Shown piece by piece: positions 57,125 through 64,000 of a stretch of DNA of 64,000 nucleotides. Numbering within the stretch: position 1 is the stretch's first letter; each line of letters opens with the position of its first letter. Position numbers and translations under genes: made by a program. Source of the DNA: Herbidospora galbida (GTDB lineage: Bacteria; Actinomycetota; Actinomycetes; Streptosporangiales; Streptosporangiaceae); contig NZ_SZQA01000038.1 in the NCBI RefSeq assembly GCF_005233835.1, positions 1 through 64,000 on the forward strand, in the 5' to 3' direction. The notes under the pieces are model-generated. The model saw only the letters and a program-made list of their open reading frames with translations. It made no database searches and was not told the origin of the DNA.

Positions 57125-58471
57125 TCATCGGTCGTGTTCTTCGGACAGCACCTCCGACAACGGGCGCCTGACTCCACGGGTCGTTCCGTCCGGGTAGCCC
57201 AAGCGGATCAACACCTGCGGAAACTCCTTGGAGCAGAGCTCCGTCCGGACGAAGTCGCGAAGGTTCGGATACTCCAGCGACTGCGTGTGGAAGGCCGCGC
57301 CGATCCCGTGGACGGCGGCGTGCAGCAGCACCCTTTGCAGGGCCTGCCCGGCGTGCAGCCAGTCGATCCGGTCGTCGCCCGGAGTGGTGAGCAAGGCCAC
57401 CACCCCCACCTCCGCCCCTGCCGCCTCGCCGACGTCGCCGCCCCAGCCCTGGCCCCGGCTGTAGTCGCGCTGCGGGAATCGCGGCGGTTCCCGGCCTGGC
57501 CGCAGGTAGGCGTCGGCGGGCACGCCGTCGCGGCGCCCGCTCCCCGGGCGTCGCCCCCAGCGGATCATCTCGAGATCGAAGTCAGGATCGCCCGCGTGCG
57601 CCTCCTGGGCCACCGAGGTCAGCGCGGCCAGCATCTCCACCGAGGTCTCGGAGGTGAGCGGGATCAGCCGGCCGCCCTCCTGGGCGGCCTCGGTCACGAG
57701 TGTTCCCAGCACACCCGCGGGCAGCGGCCGGTCGGTGAAGCCTCCCCGGTGCGTCCGGCGACGCGGAATCTCGTGCCGGATGGTCCTGACCTCCTCCCCA
57801 GCGGGCTCCGGAGGGCCGATGCGCACGGTGGCCAGCAGCGATGGACGATCGGGATCGGGCAGCGTCCGCACGATCGGGGCACGGTCCATGGCACGTATGG
57901 CGGTCTTCATGTTGAACAGGGCCGCGCCGCAGCTGATCAGCAGTTGCCGTCCCCGCGGATCGCTGAAGGGCAGCCGCCGGTCCATGTCGGCGCGGAGGCT
58001 GATCTCCTCCCCGGCGACGGCGAACGACCACGGCTGGGTGTTGTGAATCGACGGCGCCCAGGTGGCGGCCTCCACCACGGCTTCGAGCGCTTCCCGCCCG
58101 TCGCCTGGTTCGACGAGGGACACCACGTCCGGCTGCCAGACCATTCCGGCGATCTTCCCGCTGGCCGGATCGACCACCGGGACCTGCCGGATCGCGTGGC
58201 GATCCATGAGCCGGGCGACCTCCCCCGCGGTGACGTCAGACGTCACGGTGACGGCCGGAGAGCTCATCAGGTCCTCCGCTCGGAGTGAGCCGCCCCTGCC
58301 CCTCCGCAGATCACCTTCGGACACGACACCGACCGGCCGGTCCTCCTCGTCGACGACGGCGACCGCCCTGACCGAATACCGATCCATCGCGGCCACGATC
58401 TCCGCGCAACGGGCGCCGGGCCTTACGGCGACTGCGGTCCGACCCATGACCTCTGCGATTCTGATCGGCAT
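57125..58471 (-). CDS. CBS-pair domain fused to Acg-type nitroreductase
   Basis: 448 residues. Residues 1-120 are a CBS pair (RIAEVMGRTAVAVRPG, RAEDLMSSPAVTV). Residues 125-448 are an Acg/Rv3131-type nitroreductase (TWAPSIHNTQPWSF, RRRTHRGGFTDRPL, LISCGAALFNMKTAI). The fusion could let adenylate energy charge control flavin binding. The paralogue at 51457 lacks the CBS part. AAGGGG precedes ATG 58471. The 274-bp region behind it holds no clear gene. Confidence 0.92.
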   Translation of the reverse strand: MPIRIAEVMGRTAVAVRPGARCAEIVAAMDRYSVRAVAVVDEEDRPVGVVSEGDLRRGRGGSLRAEDLMSSPAVTVTSDVTAGEVARLMDRHAIRQVPVVDPASGKIAGMVWQPDVVSLVEPGDGREALEAVVEAATWAPSIHNTQPWSFAVAGEEISLRADMDRRLPFSDPRGRQLLISCGAALFNMKTAIRAMDRAPIVRTLPDPDRPSLLATVRIGPPEPAGEEVRTIRHEIPRRRTHRGGFTDRPLPAGVLGTLVTEAAQEGGRLIPLTSETSVEMLAALTSVAQEAHAGDPDFDLEMIRWGRRPGSGRRDGVPADAYLRPGREPPRFPQRDYSRGQGWGGDVGEAAGAEVGVVALLTTPGDDRIDWLHAGQALQRVLLHAAVHGIGAAFHTQSLEYPNLRDFVRTELCSKEFPQVLIRLGYPDGTTRGVRRPLSEVLSEEHDR

Positions 58472-58745
58472 GGATCACCCCTTATCCCTCTCATTCCAGA
58501 GAGGCAGCAGGCCATTCGTCCTAATAGCAAACCGTTCCCACGCGTGAACGCACAGGGCCGAAAGACCTCTTAAAAGAAATCCCCGAAGTCCTTGACCAGC
58601 GGATGGGATCGAGGCCGACGGAAATGCCCCGCCCAAAATGCCGTCATAGCCGATCCGTCGTCGTCGGCTACGACGGCGTCCGGAGCGGTTCTCGGCGGGA
58701 CGGCGCCCCGTCGCGATCGTCACCGCACGCGCGGGCGGAACCCGG

Positions 58746-60419
58746 TCACGGATGCCGTGACCGCCACTCCTCGTAGGCGGCCACCGCGGTCGGCAGCGTC
58801 GGGAACAGGTGATCCTCGCCGATCGACGCGGTCAGGCCGTAGGCGTCGAGGGAGTCGCGGAGGTCCTGCTTGACGCGGGCGAGGCCGAAGACGATGCCAC
58901 GTCTGGCCAGTTCCGTCCGCAGGGATTCGACGGCGTCCAGGCCGGTGATGTCGACCTCCACGTTGGCCTCGACGTTGAGCACGAACCATCCGACGGGACC
59001 GTCGTGGCCGTCGACCGAGGTCAGGGCCCGGCGGCGGAAGTTCTCGGCGTTGGCGAAGAACAACGGCGAGTCGTAGCGGTAGACGACCAGGCCGGGAATG
59101 GTCTGGGCGTCGGGGTGGTCGTCGACGTCGTGCATGCCGGCCAGTCCCGGGACCACGCCCAGGATGGCGTCGTGCGGCCGGGCCACCCGCACCAGCATGT
59201 CGGCGACCGACAGGGCGACGGCGAGGAGCACCCCGTACAGGATGTCGAAGAGCAGCACGCTCAGACAGGTGGCCACCGCGAGCACGAGCTCGCTGCGGCG
59301 GAAGGCCAGCAACCGGCGGAACTCGCCGACGTCGATGAGCCGGGTCGCGGCGAAGACGACGATCGCGCCGAGGGCGGCCACGGGAAAATCGGCCAGCACA
59401 GGTCCGCCGACGACCAGCACGACGATCACCGCGGCCAGAGTGACCAGCGAATACACCTGGGTCCGGGCGCCCGCCGCCACGCCGAGGGCGGTCCGGCTGC
59501 CGCTGCTGCTGACAGGGAAGCCCCGCAGGAGCCCGGCCCCCACGTTGACCACGCCCAGCGCGAGCAGCTCCCGGTTGGCGTCGATCTGCTGGTTCTCGCG
59601 AGCCGCGAACGAGCGGCCGGTGAGCACGTTGTCGCTGTAACCGACCAGCAGCACCCCCAGAGCGGGCAGCACGAGGCCGCTCCATCCGGAGGCCGAGGGC
59701 AGATCCGGCAGCGGGAGCCCGCCGGGGACGGGTCCGATCACCGCGATCCCGGCCGCCTCCAGGTCGAACAGCGCGACGACGACCGTGGCCAGCGACACGG
59801 CCAGCAGCGGGCCGGGGAAGGCGGGCAGCAGCCGGTCGAGCAGGAAGAGGAAGACCAGCACGACCGCCGCGAACAGCAGCGTCCACCAGTCGACCTGTCC
59901 CAAGCCTCCGCCGAAGGACGTCAGCTCGTCGACGAAGGTGTCCCCGTCGACGGGCACTCCGGTGATCCGCTCCAGCTGGCCGATGATCATGGTGAGCCCG
60001 AGACCGGTCAGATACCCGACCAGGACGGGCCGGGACAGCAGATCGGCGACGAACCCCATCCGGAGCAGCCAGCACACCAGCGCGAACCCGCCCACCACGA
60101 CGGCCAGCGCGGCGGCGAGTTGCGCGTACCGGACGGGGTCACCGGCGGCCATCGGCCCGATCGTGACGGCGGTCATCAACGCGGTCGACGACTCGGGACC
60201 GATGGACAGCTGCCGGGACGAGCCGAGCAGCGGATAGATCGCCAGCGCCGGAAGCACCGCCCACAACCCGGTCACCGGGGGAAGCCCCGCGACCGTCGCG
60301 TACGCCATCACCTGTGGCACCAGATATCCGGCCACGGTGAGCCCGGCGAGCAGATCGCCGCGCACCCATGCCCGCCGGTAGTTCCGCAGGTCGGAGATGA
60401 CCACGGGCACCTGGATCAT
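58746..60419 (-). CDS. SulP-family anion transporter with C-terminal STAS domain
   Basis: 557 residues with 10 to 12 membrane helices (about 20-415), the SulP signature GPESSTALMTAV region, and a cytoplasmic STAS domain (about 440-550, FVLNVEANVEVDITGLDAVE). It would import sulfate, bicarbonate or another anion. No carbonic anhydrase is fused or adjacent. Confidence 0.92.
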   Translation of the reverse strand: MIQVPVVISDLRNYRRAWVRGDLLAGLTVAGYLVPQVMAYATVAGLPPVTGLWAVLPALAIYPLLGSSRQLSIGPESSTALMTAVTIGPMAAGDPVRYAQLAAALAVVVGGFALVCWLLRMGFVADLLSRPVLVGYLTGLGLTMIIGQLERITGVPVDGDTFVDELTSFGGGLGQVDWWTLLFAAVVLVFLFLLDRLLPAFPGPLLAVSLATVVVALFDLEAAGIAVIGPVPGGLPLPDLPSASGWSGLVLPALGVLLVGYSDNVLTGRSFAARENQQIDANRELLALGVVNVGAGLLRGFPVSSSGSRTALGVAAGARTQVYSLVTLAAVIVVLVVGGPVLADFPVAALGAIVVFAATRLIDVGEFRRLLAFRRSELVLAVATCLSVLLFDILYGVLLAVALSVADMLVRVARPHDAILGVVPGLAGMHDVDDHPDAQTIPGLVVYRYDSPLFFANAENFRRRALTSVDGHDGPVGWFVLNVEANVEVDITGLDAVESLRTELARRGIVFGLARVKQDLRDSLDAYGLTASIGEDHLFPTLPTAVAAYEEWRSRHP

Positions 60420-60510
60420 GATCGCCAGTGTGACACTCCGGACGGTTCCGGAACGCCCTCTGACACGCTCGGCCCGGCCCGCCTCATGAGGAGCGCCGGC
60501 CCCCCCTGAG

Positions 60511-60524
60511 TAGACGAGCGTCTA
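60511..60524. promoter_or_regulatory. Perfect 14-bp palindrome in the SulP/monooxygenase divergent region
   Basis: TAGACG-AG-CGTCTA lies 92 bp from ATG 60419 and 70 bp from ATG 60594. It looks like an operator half-site pair, possibly for the TetR-like regulator at the right edge or for ArsR. Function is inferred. Confidence 0.35.
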
Positions 60525-60531
60525 ATTTGAC

Positions 60532-60584
60532 ATTCCTCTAATCAAGAGTGAAGCTAGGACTGATTCGATAATCCTCTAAACAAG
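60532..60584 (+). promoter_or_regulatory. Direct repeats before the arsenic-type cassette
   Basis: ATTCCTCTAATCAAG (60532-60546) and AATCCTCTAAACAAG (60570-60584) agree at 13 of 15 bases, 38 bp apart. A consensus -35 TTGACA (60527-60532) overlaps the first copy and the second abuts the ribosome site, as expected for a repressor operator. Confidence 0.5.
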
Positions 60585-60593
60585 GTGGGCATC

Positions 60594-61937
60594 ATGAGCG
60601 ACTCGGGCACCCTTCCCGTGGCCGTCATCGGCGCCGGTCCCGTCGGCCTGGCCGCCGCCGCACACCTCGCCGAACGCGGGGTGGACTTCGTCGTTCTGGA
60701 GAGCGGCGCGAAGGTCGGTTCCTCGGTGGCGAAGTGGGGCCACGTGCGGGTCTTCAGCCCGTGGCGCTACAACATCGACAGCGCCGCCCGGCGTCTGCTG
60801 GAGGCCGACGGCTGGACGGCCCCCGACGACGAGTGGCTTCCGACCGGCGCGGAGATCGTCGACGACTACCTCGCCCCACTCGGCAAGCTCTTCGGCGCAC
60901 GGGTCCAGGTCAACGCCGCAGTCACCGCGATCAGCAGGCTCGGTTTCGACAAGGTCCGCACCAACGGCCGTGAGCTGGCACCCTTCGTCCTGCGCCTGTC
61001 GGACGGCCGGGAGATCCAGGCCCGCGCGGTGATCGACGCCTCCGGGACCTACACCAGCCCGAACGTCCTCGGTGCGAGCGGCCTGCGCGCCTTCGGCGAG
61101 GAGACCGTCACCGAACTGATCGACCACGCCCTCCCCGACGTCCTCGGCGCCGACCGCGAACACTACGAGGGCCGTCACACCCTGGTCGTCGGCGCCGGCC
61201 ATTCGGCCGCGACCACCCTTCTGGGCCTGGCCCAGCTTGAGGACACCCCGATCACCTGGGCCATCCGCGCCGGAAACGCCGACCGCACCTACGGGGGCGG
61301 CGAAGCCGACGCGCTGCCCGCCCGGGGGGCCCTCGGCACCCGCGTCCACGCCCTGGTCACCTCGGGCCGCGTCCGGCTGGTGACGGGCTTCTTCACCCAC
61401 CGGGTCAGCGCCCACGCCGACGGCGTGGAGGTCGTCAGCCGAGACCCGCTGGGCGACGAGCAGTCCATCGTGGCCGAGCGCATCATCAGCGCCACCGGCT
61501 ACCGGCCCGACCACTCCATCGCCGAAGAGCTGCGCCTCGATCTGGATCCCATCCTCGGCAGCACCCGCGCGCTCGCACCGCTGATCGACCCCAACGCCCA
61601 CTCCTGCGGCACCGTCCCGGCCCACGGCGTCGACGAGCTCACCCACCCCGAACCGGGCTACTACGCGATCGGCGTCAAGAGCTACGGCCGCGCCCCCACG
61701 TTCTTGATGGCCACCGGCTACGAGCAGGCGCGTTCCGTGGTGGCCGCCATCGCCGGCGACTGGGAGGCCGCGCGTGCGGTGGAGCTCGACCTCCCCGAAA
61801 CGGGCGTCTGCTCCTCCAGCCTCGCCGAAGCCCAGGAACAGCGCGTCGGCCTGGCCACCGGCGTGAGCGGCGGCCTGCTCGGCACCCCGCTCGTACTCGC
61901 CGGCGCACCTGCCGACGGCGGCGGCTGCTGCGGCTGA
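60594..61937 (+). CDS. Flavin-dependent monooxygenase (ArsO-like) with Cys-rich tail
   Basis: 447 residues from ATG 60594; GTG 60585 is the alternative. GAGPVGLAAAAHL (FAD), VVGAGHSAATTLL (NADPH) and ISATGYRPDHSI fit flavin-containing monooxygenases. The C-terminus is GGGCCG, a possible thiol site for As(III) or another soft metal. With the MFS and ArsR genes it forms an arsenic-type cassette like those with ArsO in actinomycetes; its reaction there is not certain. Confidence 0.85.
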   Translation: MSDSGTLPVAVIGAGPVGLAAAAHLAERGVDFVVLESGAKVGSSVAKWGHVRVFSPWRYNIDSAARRLLEADGWTAPDDEWLPTGAEIVDDYLAPLGKLFGARVQVNAAVTAISRLGFDKVRTNGRELAPFVLRLSDGREIQARAVIDASGTYTSPNVLGASGLRAFGEETVTELIDHALPDVLGADREHYEGRHTLVVGAGHSAATTLLGLAQLEDTPITWAIRAGNADRTYGGGEADALPARGALGTRVHALVTSGRVRLVTGFFTHRVSAHADGVEVVSRDPLGDEQSIVAERIISATGYRPDHSIAEELRLDLDPILGSTRALAPLIDPNAHSCGTVPAHGVDELTHPEPGYYAIGVKSYGRAPTFLMATGYEQARSVVAAIAGDWEAARAVELDLPETGVCSSSLAEAQEQRVGLATGVSGGLLGTPLVLAGAPADGGGCCG

Positions 61938-61949
61938 GGAGGTCAGACC

Positions 61950-62000
61950 ATGTCCGAAGGACACCCGACCCAACCGCTGCCGGGCTGCGCCCGGACATGA
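61950..62000 (+). CDS. Possible 16-residue leader peptide overlapping the MFS start
   Basis: ATG 61950 has a strong GAGGAGG site and encodes 16 residues (MSEGHPTQPLPGCART). Its TGA overlaps the MFS ATG at 61997 as ATGA, and the MFS start has no ribosome site of its own. Translation of the MFS gene therefore seems to depend on reinitiation after this peptide. A sequencing frameshift in the MFS N-terminus is the alternative. Confidence 0.4.
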   Translation: MSEGHPTQPLPGCART

Positions 62001-63208
62001 GCGACGAACCCACGGCCGCCGTCCTCGAAACCGGCGGCGGCCTGCCCGTTCGCCGGGGCTGGACGATCGTCGGCGCGCTGTCGATCACCCAGACCATCGG
62101 CTACGGCGCGCTCTACTACTCCTTCTCCGTCCTGCTCGTCCCGATGTCGCGAGATCTGGGTGCCACGGCTCCACAGATCGCCGCCGCCCTCACCGTCTCC
62201 GTTCTGGCCGGGGCACTGTGTGCTCCGCTCGTCGGCCGGGTCCTCGACGTCCATGGGGGACGCGGGGTGATGACGGCGGGCGCGGCGCTGGGCACCCTCG
62301 CGCTGCTCGCCTGGTCCCAGGTCAGCGGCTTGCCACAGCTCTACGCCGTCTTCCTCCTGCTCGGGGTGGCCTCCGCGATGGTCTTGTACGAACCGGCCTT
62401 CGCCGTCATCGTCAGCTGGTTCGACGCCTCGACCCGCGCGAACGCGCTCCTGGCCGTCACGATCGTGGCCGGCTTCGCCTCCTCGATCTTCCTCCCCCTC
62501 ACCGGCCTGCTCGTGTCGTCCTTCGACTGGCGTCCGGCTTTGATCATCCTGGCCGTCGTGTACGGTCTGACCGCCGTCCCCCTCCACGCGCTGGTGCTCC
62601 GCAGGGGACATCTGCATAAGGATCGACCGGCCGAGCGAGCCGCGACCACCCGGGAGGCCGTGCGCAGCCGCCCGTTCTGGCTGCTCGTGGCCGCCTTCAC
62701 CACGCACGGTGGCGCGGTCGCCGTGATCGGCGTTCTCCTCGTCACCTATCTGATCCACCTCGGCCATCCACCGGTGTTCGCCGCCACCGTCGCCGGGCTG
62801 CTCGGCGTGCTGTCCGTCACCGGCCGGGTGGTCACCACCGGGCTGCGGCGACGCTGGGCGGCGGCGCCGATCGCGGGCGCCGTCTTCGCCGTTCAAGCCG
62901 TGGGGGCTGCGCTGCTTCCCCTGGTCGGCCACACCGTCGCCGGGGCGATCGGGTGCGTGCTGTTGTTCGGCATTGGCTTCGGGGTCGGCACGATCACTCG
63001 TCCGCACCTGCTCGCCGAACGGTACGGCACTACGGCGTACGCCACCATCGCGGGCCGGATCGCCTTCTTCTCCATCGGCGCCAAGGCCGTCGCTCCGCTG
63101 GCGGCCTTCGCCGGGGCGGAGGCCGCCGGCTACACCGTCATTCTGAGCACAGTGTCGGTTCTGTGTGGAATCGCGGCGTTGTCGCTGTTCGGGTACGCCC
63201 GCCTATAA
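61997..63208 (+). CDS. MFS transporter of the arsenic-type cassette
   Basis: 403 residues with 12 predicted helices in two halves. The A-motif-like loop GRVLDVHGGRGVM follows helix 2. Placed between the flavin monooxygenase and ArsR, it is likely the exporter of an arsenical or related toxic product. The substrate is not certain; it resembles the oxalate/monocarboxylate MFS branch. Confidence 0.88.
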   Translation: MSDEPTAAVLETGGGLPVRRGWTIVGALSITQTIGYGALYYSFSVLLVPMSRDLGATAPQIAAALTVSVLAGALCAPLVGRVLDVHGGRGVMTAGAALGTLALLAWSQVSGLPQLYAVFLLLGVASAMVLYEPAFAVIVSWFDASTRANALLAVTIVAGFASSIFLPLTGLLVSSFDWRPALIILAVVYGLTAVPLHALVLRRGHLHKDRPAERAATTREAVRSRPFWLLVAAFTTHGGAVAVIGVLLVTYLIHLGHPPVFAATVAGLLGVLSVTGRVVTTGLRRRWAAAPIAGAVFAVQAVGAALLPLVGHTVAGAIGCVLLFGIGFGVGTITRPHLLAERYGTTAYATIAGRIAFFSIGAKAVAPLAAFAGAEAAGYTVILSTVSVLCGIAALSLFGYARL

Positions 63209-63228
63209 TTTCGATTGACGTCGAATTA
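63207..63228. promoter_or_regulatory. Candidate ArsR operator overlapping the arsR ribosome site region
   Basis: AATTTCGA-TTGACG-TCGAATTA is an imperfect inverted repeat (TTCGA/TCGAA core) ending 11 bp before ATG 63240. TTGACG in its centre could serve as a -35. ATTCGAT also occurs at 60563, before the monooxygenase gene. Confidence 0.5.
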
Positions 63229-63239
63229 AGGAGCCGCAC

Positions 63240-63587
63240 ATGACCGCCGTGACGATTCAGTGTTGCGCGCCGATCACGCGCGACCCCCTGACCGAAGAAG
63301 AGGCCGCCCACCTGGCCGGACTCCTGAAGGCGGTGGCAGACCCGGTCAGGCTGCGGCTGCTGTCGATGATCGGCTCCCATGAGGGCGGCGAGGCGTGCGT
63401 CTGCGACCTGACCGACGCCTTCGACCTCACCGCCCCCACGATCTCCCACCACCTCAAGGTCCTGCGCACCGCCGGCCTCATCGACGGCGAGCGGCGCGGA
63501 ACCTGGGTGTACTACCGGGTGATCCCCGAGACGGTGGCCCGGCTGGGAGCGATCTTCACACCTTTGGCGGATGCCGCACCGGCTTAG
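63240..63587 (+). CDS. arsR: ArsR-family metalloregulator
   Basis: 115 residues; AAGGAG precedes ATG 63240. A winged helix with LTAPTISHHLKVLRTAGL (recognition helix) and the arsenic-sensing CVCDL motif in helix alpha-3, plus an N-terminal CC pair (QCCAP). As(III) binding should release it from its operator. It is the last gene of the cassette and has its own candidate operator. Confidence 0.93.
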   Translation: MTAVTIQCCAPITRDPLTEEEAAHLAGLLKAVADPVRLRLLSMIGSHEGGEACVCDLTDAFDLTAPTISHHLKVLRTAGLIDGERRGTWVYYRVIPETVARLGAIFTPLADAAPA

Positions 63588-63838
63588 GGCTCACCCCGCG
63601 ACGGTGATGTCCGCTGATCGATCGCGCGATGACCGGCAGGCCGATGAACACACCCCCATCCCGGCGATGCGCCAGACGGGGCGGCGCCTGCGCAGAAGGT
63701 ATCCGGCAGATCAGTGACATCACCGCCAAGGTGGCGAAGACCGCCCCCAGGGGCCCAGATGTAGATCCGCCCGACGCGCCGATGACGTCGGCGAGAAGGC
63801 GGACGCCGTCGGCTAGGTGTAGGTCCCGGACGGACACG
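63588..63838. other. 251-bp interval, no gene supported
   Basis: Between arsR and the TetR gene at the edge. A minus-strand frame with one hydrophobic stretch (LGAVFATLAVMSLICRI) runs through it but has no good start or family match; it could be a transporter scrap. Confidence 0.4.
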
Positions 63839-64000
63839 TCACGAGCGGGGTTCTGCGGATGGGGAAGAGATCGGGCTGAACGCGGCGAGCACGGTGGCCG
63901 CGATGTATCCCGCGGCCTGGTCGGCGGCGAGGCGGTCGGCATTGATCTCATCCGCCGCGTGATGCATGACGCTGTGCATCACGCCGACCAGCCACTCGGT
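63839..64000 (-). CDS. TetR-family regulator, C-terminal end only (gene runs off window)
   Basis: The last 53 codons are visible: EWLVGVMHSVMHHAADEIN and AADQAAGYIAATVLAAFSP, then stop at 63841-63839. The helical pattern is that of a TetR C-terminal dimer domain. The DNA-binding part is outside the window, so the family call rests on the tail alone. Confidence 0.5.
   Translation of the reverse strand, partial: TEWLVGVMHSVMHHAADEINADRLAADQAAGYIAATVLAAFSPISSPSAEPRS

Noticed and set aside
58475-58723. Minus-strand 82-codon frame upstream of the CBS-nitroreductase gene
   Set aside because: No ribosome site, Arg/Ser-rich, no family; more likely promoter DNA.

Overview
The window is GC-rich (roughly 70% or more), gene-dense, with long translationally coupled operons (many ATGA/GTGA overlaps), TTA codons confined to a few genes, SARP/LAL/LuxR regulators and DosR-type signalling. 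This indicates a filamentous actinomycete. A Streptosporangiales-like genus is possible, but the sequence alone does not prove it.

Bases 1-43,000 look like one large, mostly polyketide biosynthetic locus. At the left edge is a truncated type I PKS gene (KSQ-AT-ACP-KS-) whose loading module has the decarboxylative Gln-for-Cys ketosynthase and a methylmalonyl-type AT. Next come two stand-alone condensation-domain proteins, an ACP/AMP-ligase/PLP-decarboxylase cassette that probably makes a decarboxylated aminoacyl-ACP, and an unrecognised 296-residue protein paired with a cysteine desulfurase. A single 16 kb minus-strand operon (29,822 to 13,520) follows. It holds a discrete highly-reducing type II-like set (KR, ACP, hotdog DH, fused KS-KS/CLF, trans-AT, two AcpS-type PPTases), a GcvT-like protein, a nitroreductase, a flavoprotein, two alpha/beta hydrolases, a SnoaL-like/zinc-ribbon protein, a beta-helix protein, an ABC-2 exporter and a TrmB/LuxR-type regulator. 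From 29.9 to 43 kb are a class A flavin monooxygenase, a SARP, an aldo/keto-reductase homologue with altered catalytic residues, a UbiA prenyltransferase linked to a two-component system, a LeuA homologue, a LAL regulator and an acyl-CoA carboxylase beta subunit. I do not recognise a known product for this combination.

A secreted GH92 mannosidase (43.2-46.4 kb) separates this locus from a DosR/DevR-like hypoxia or dormancy island (46.5-58.5 kb). The island has a DevR-like regulator, a tandem-GAF DevS-like kinase, a universal stress protein, CBS proteins, Acg-type nitroreductases, a PNPOx-like protein, a DoxX-like protein and a GNAT/ADP-forming acyl-CoA synthetase. Five palindromic DosR-box-like sites (GGGACC-N2-GGTCCC type) lie before its genes. 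The island is decaying: it contains a cydA-cydB deletion fusion, a truncated phosphoketolase, a GAPDH C-terminal scrap and a probable pyruvate formate-lyase scrap.

The right end holds a SulP transporter and an arsenic-type cassette (flavin monooxygenase with a GGGCCG tail, MFS exporter, ArsR with a CVC motif) with candidate operators, then the 3' end of a TetR-family gene that leaves the window.
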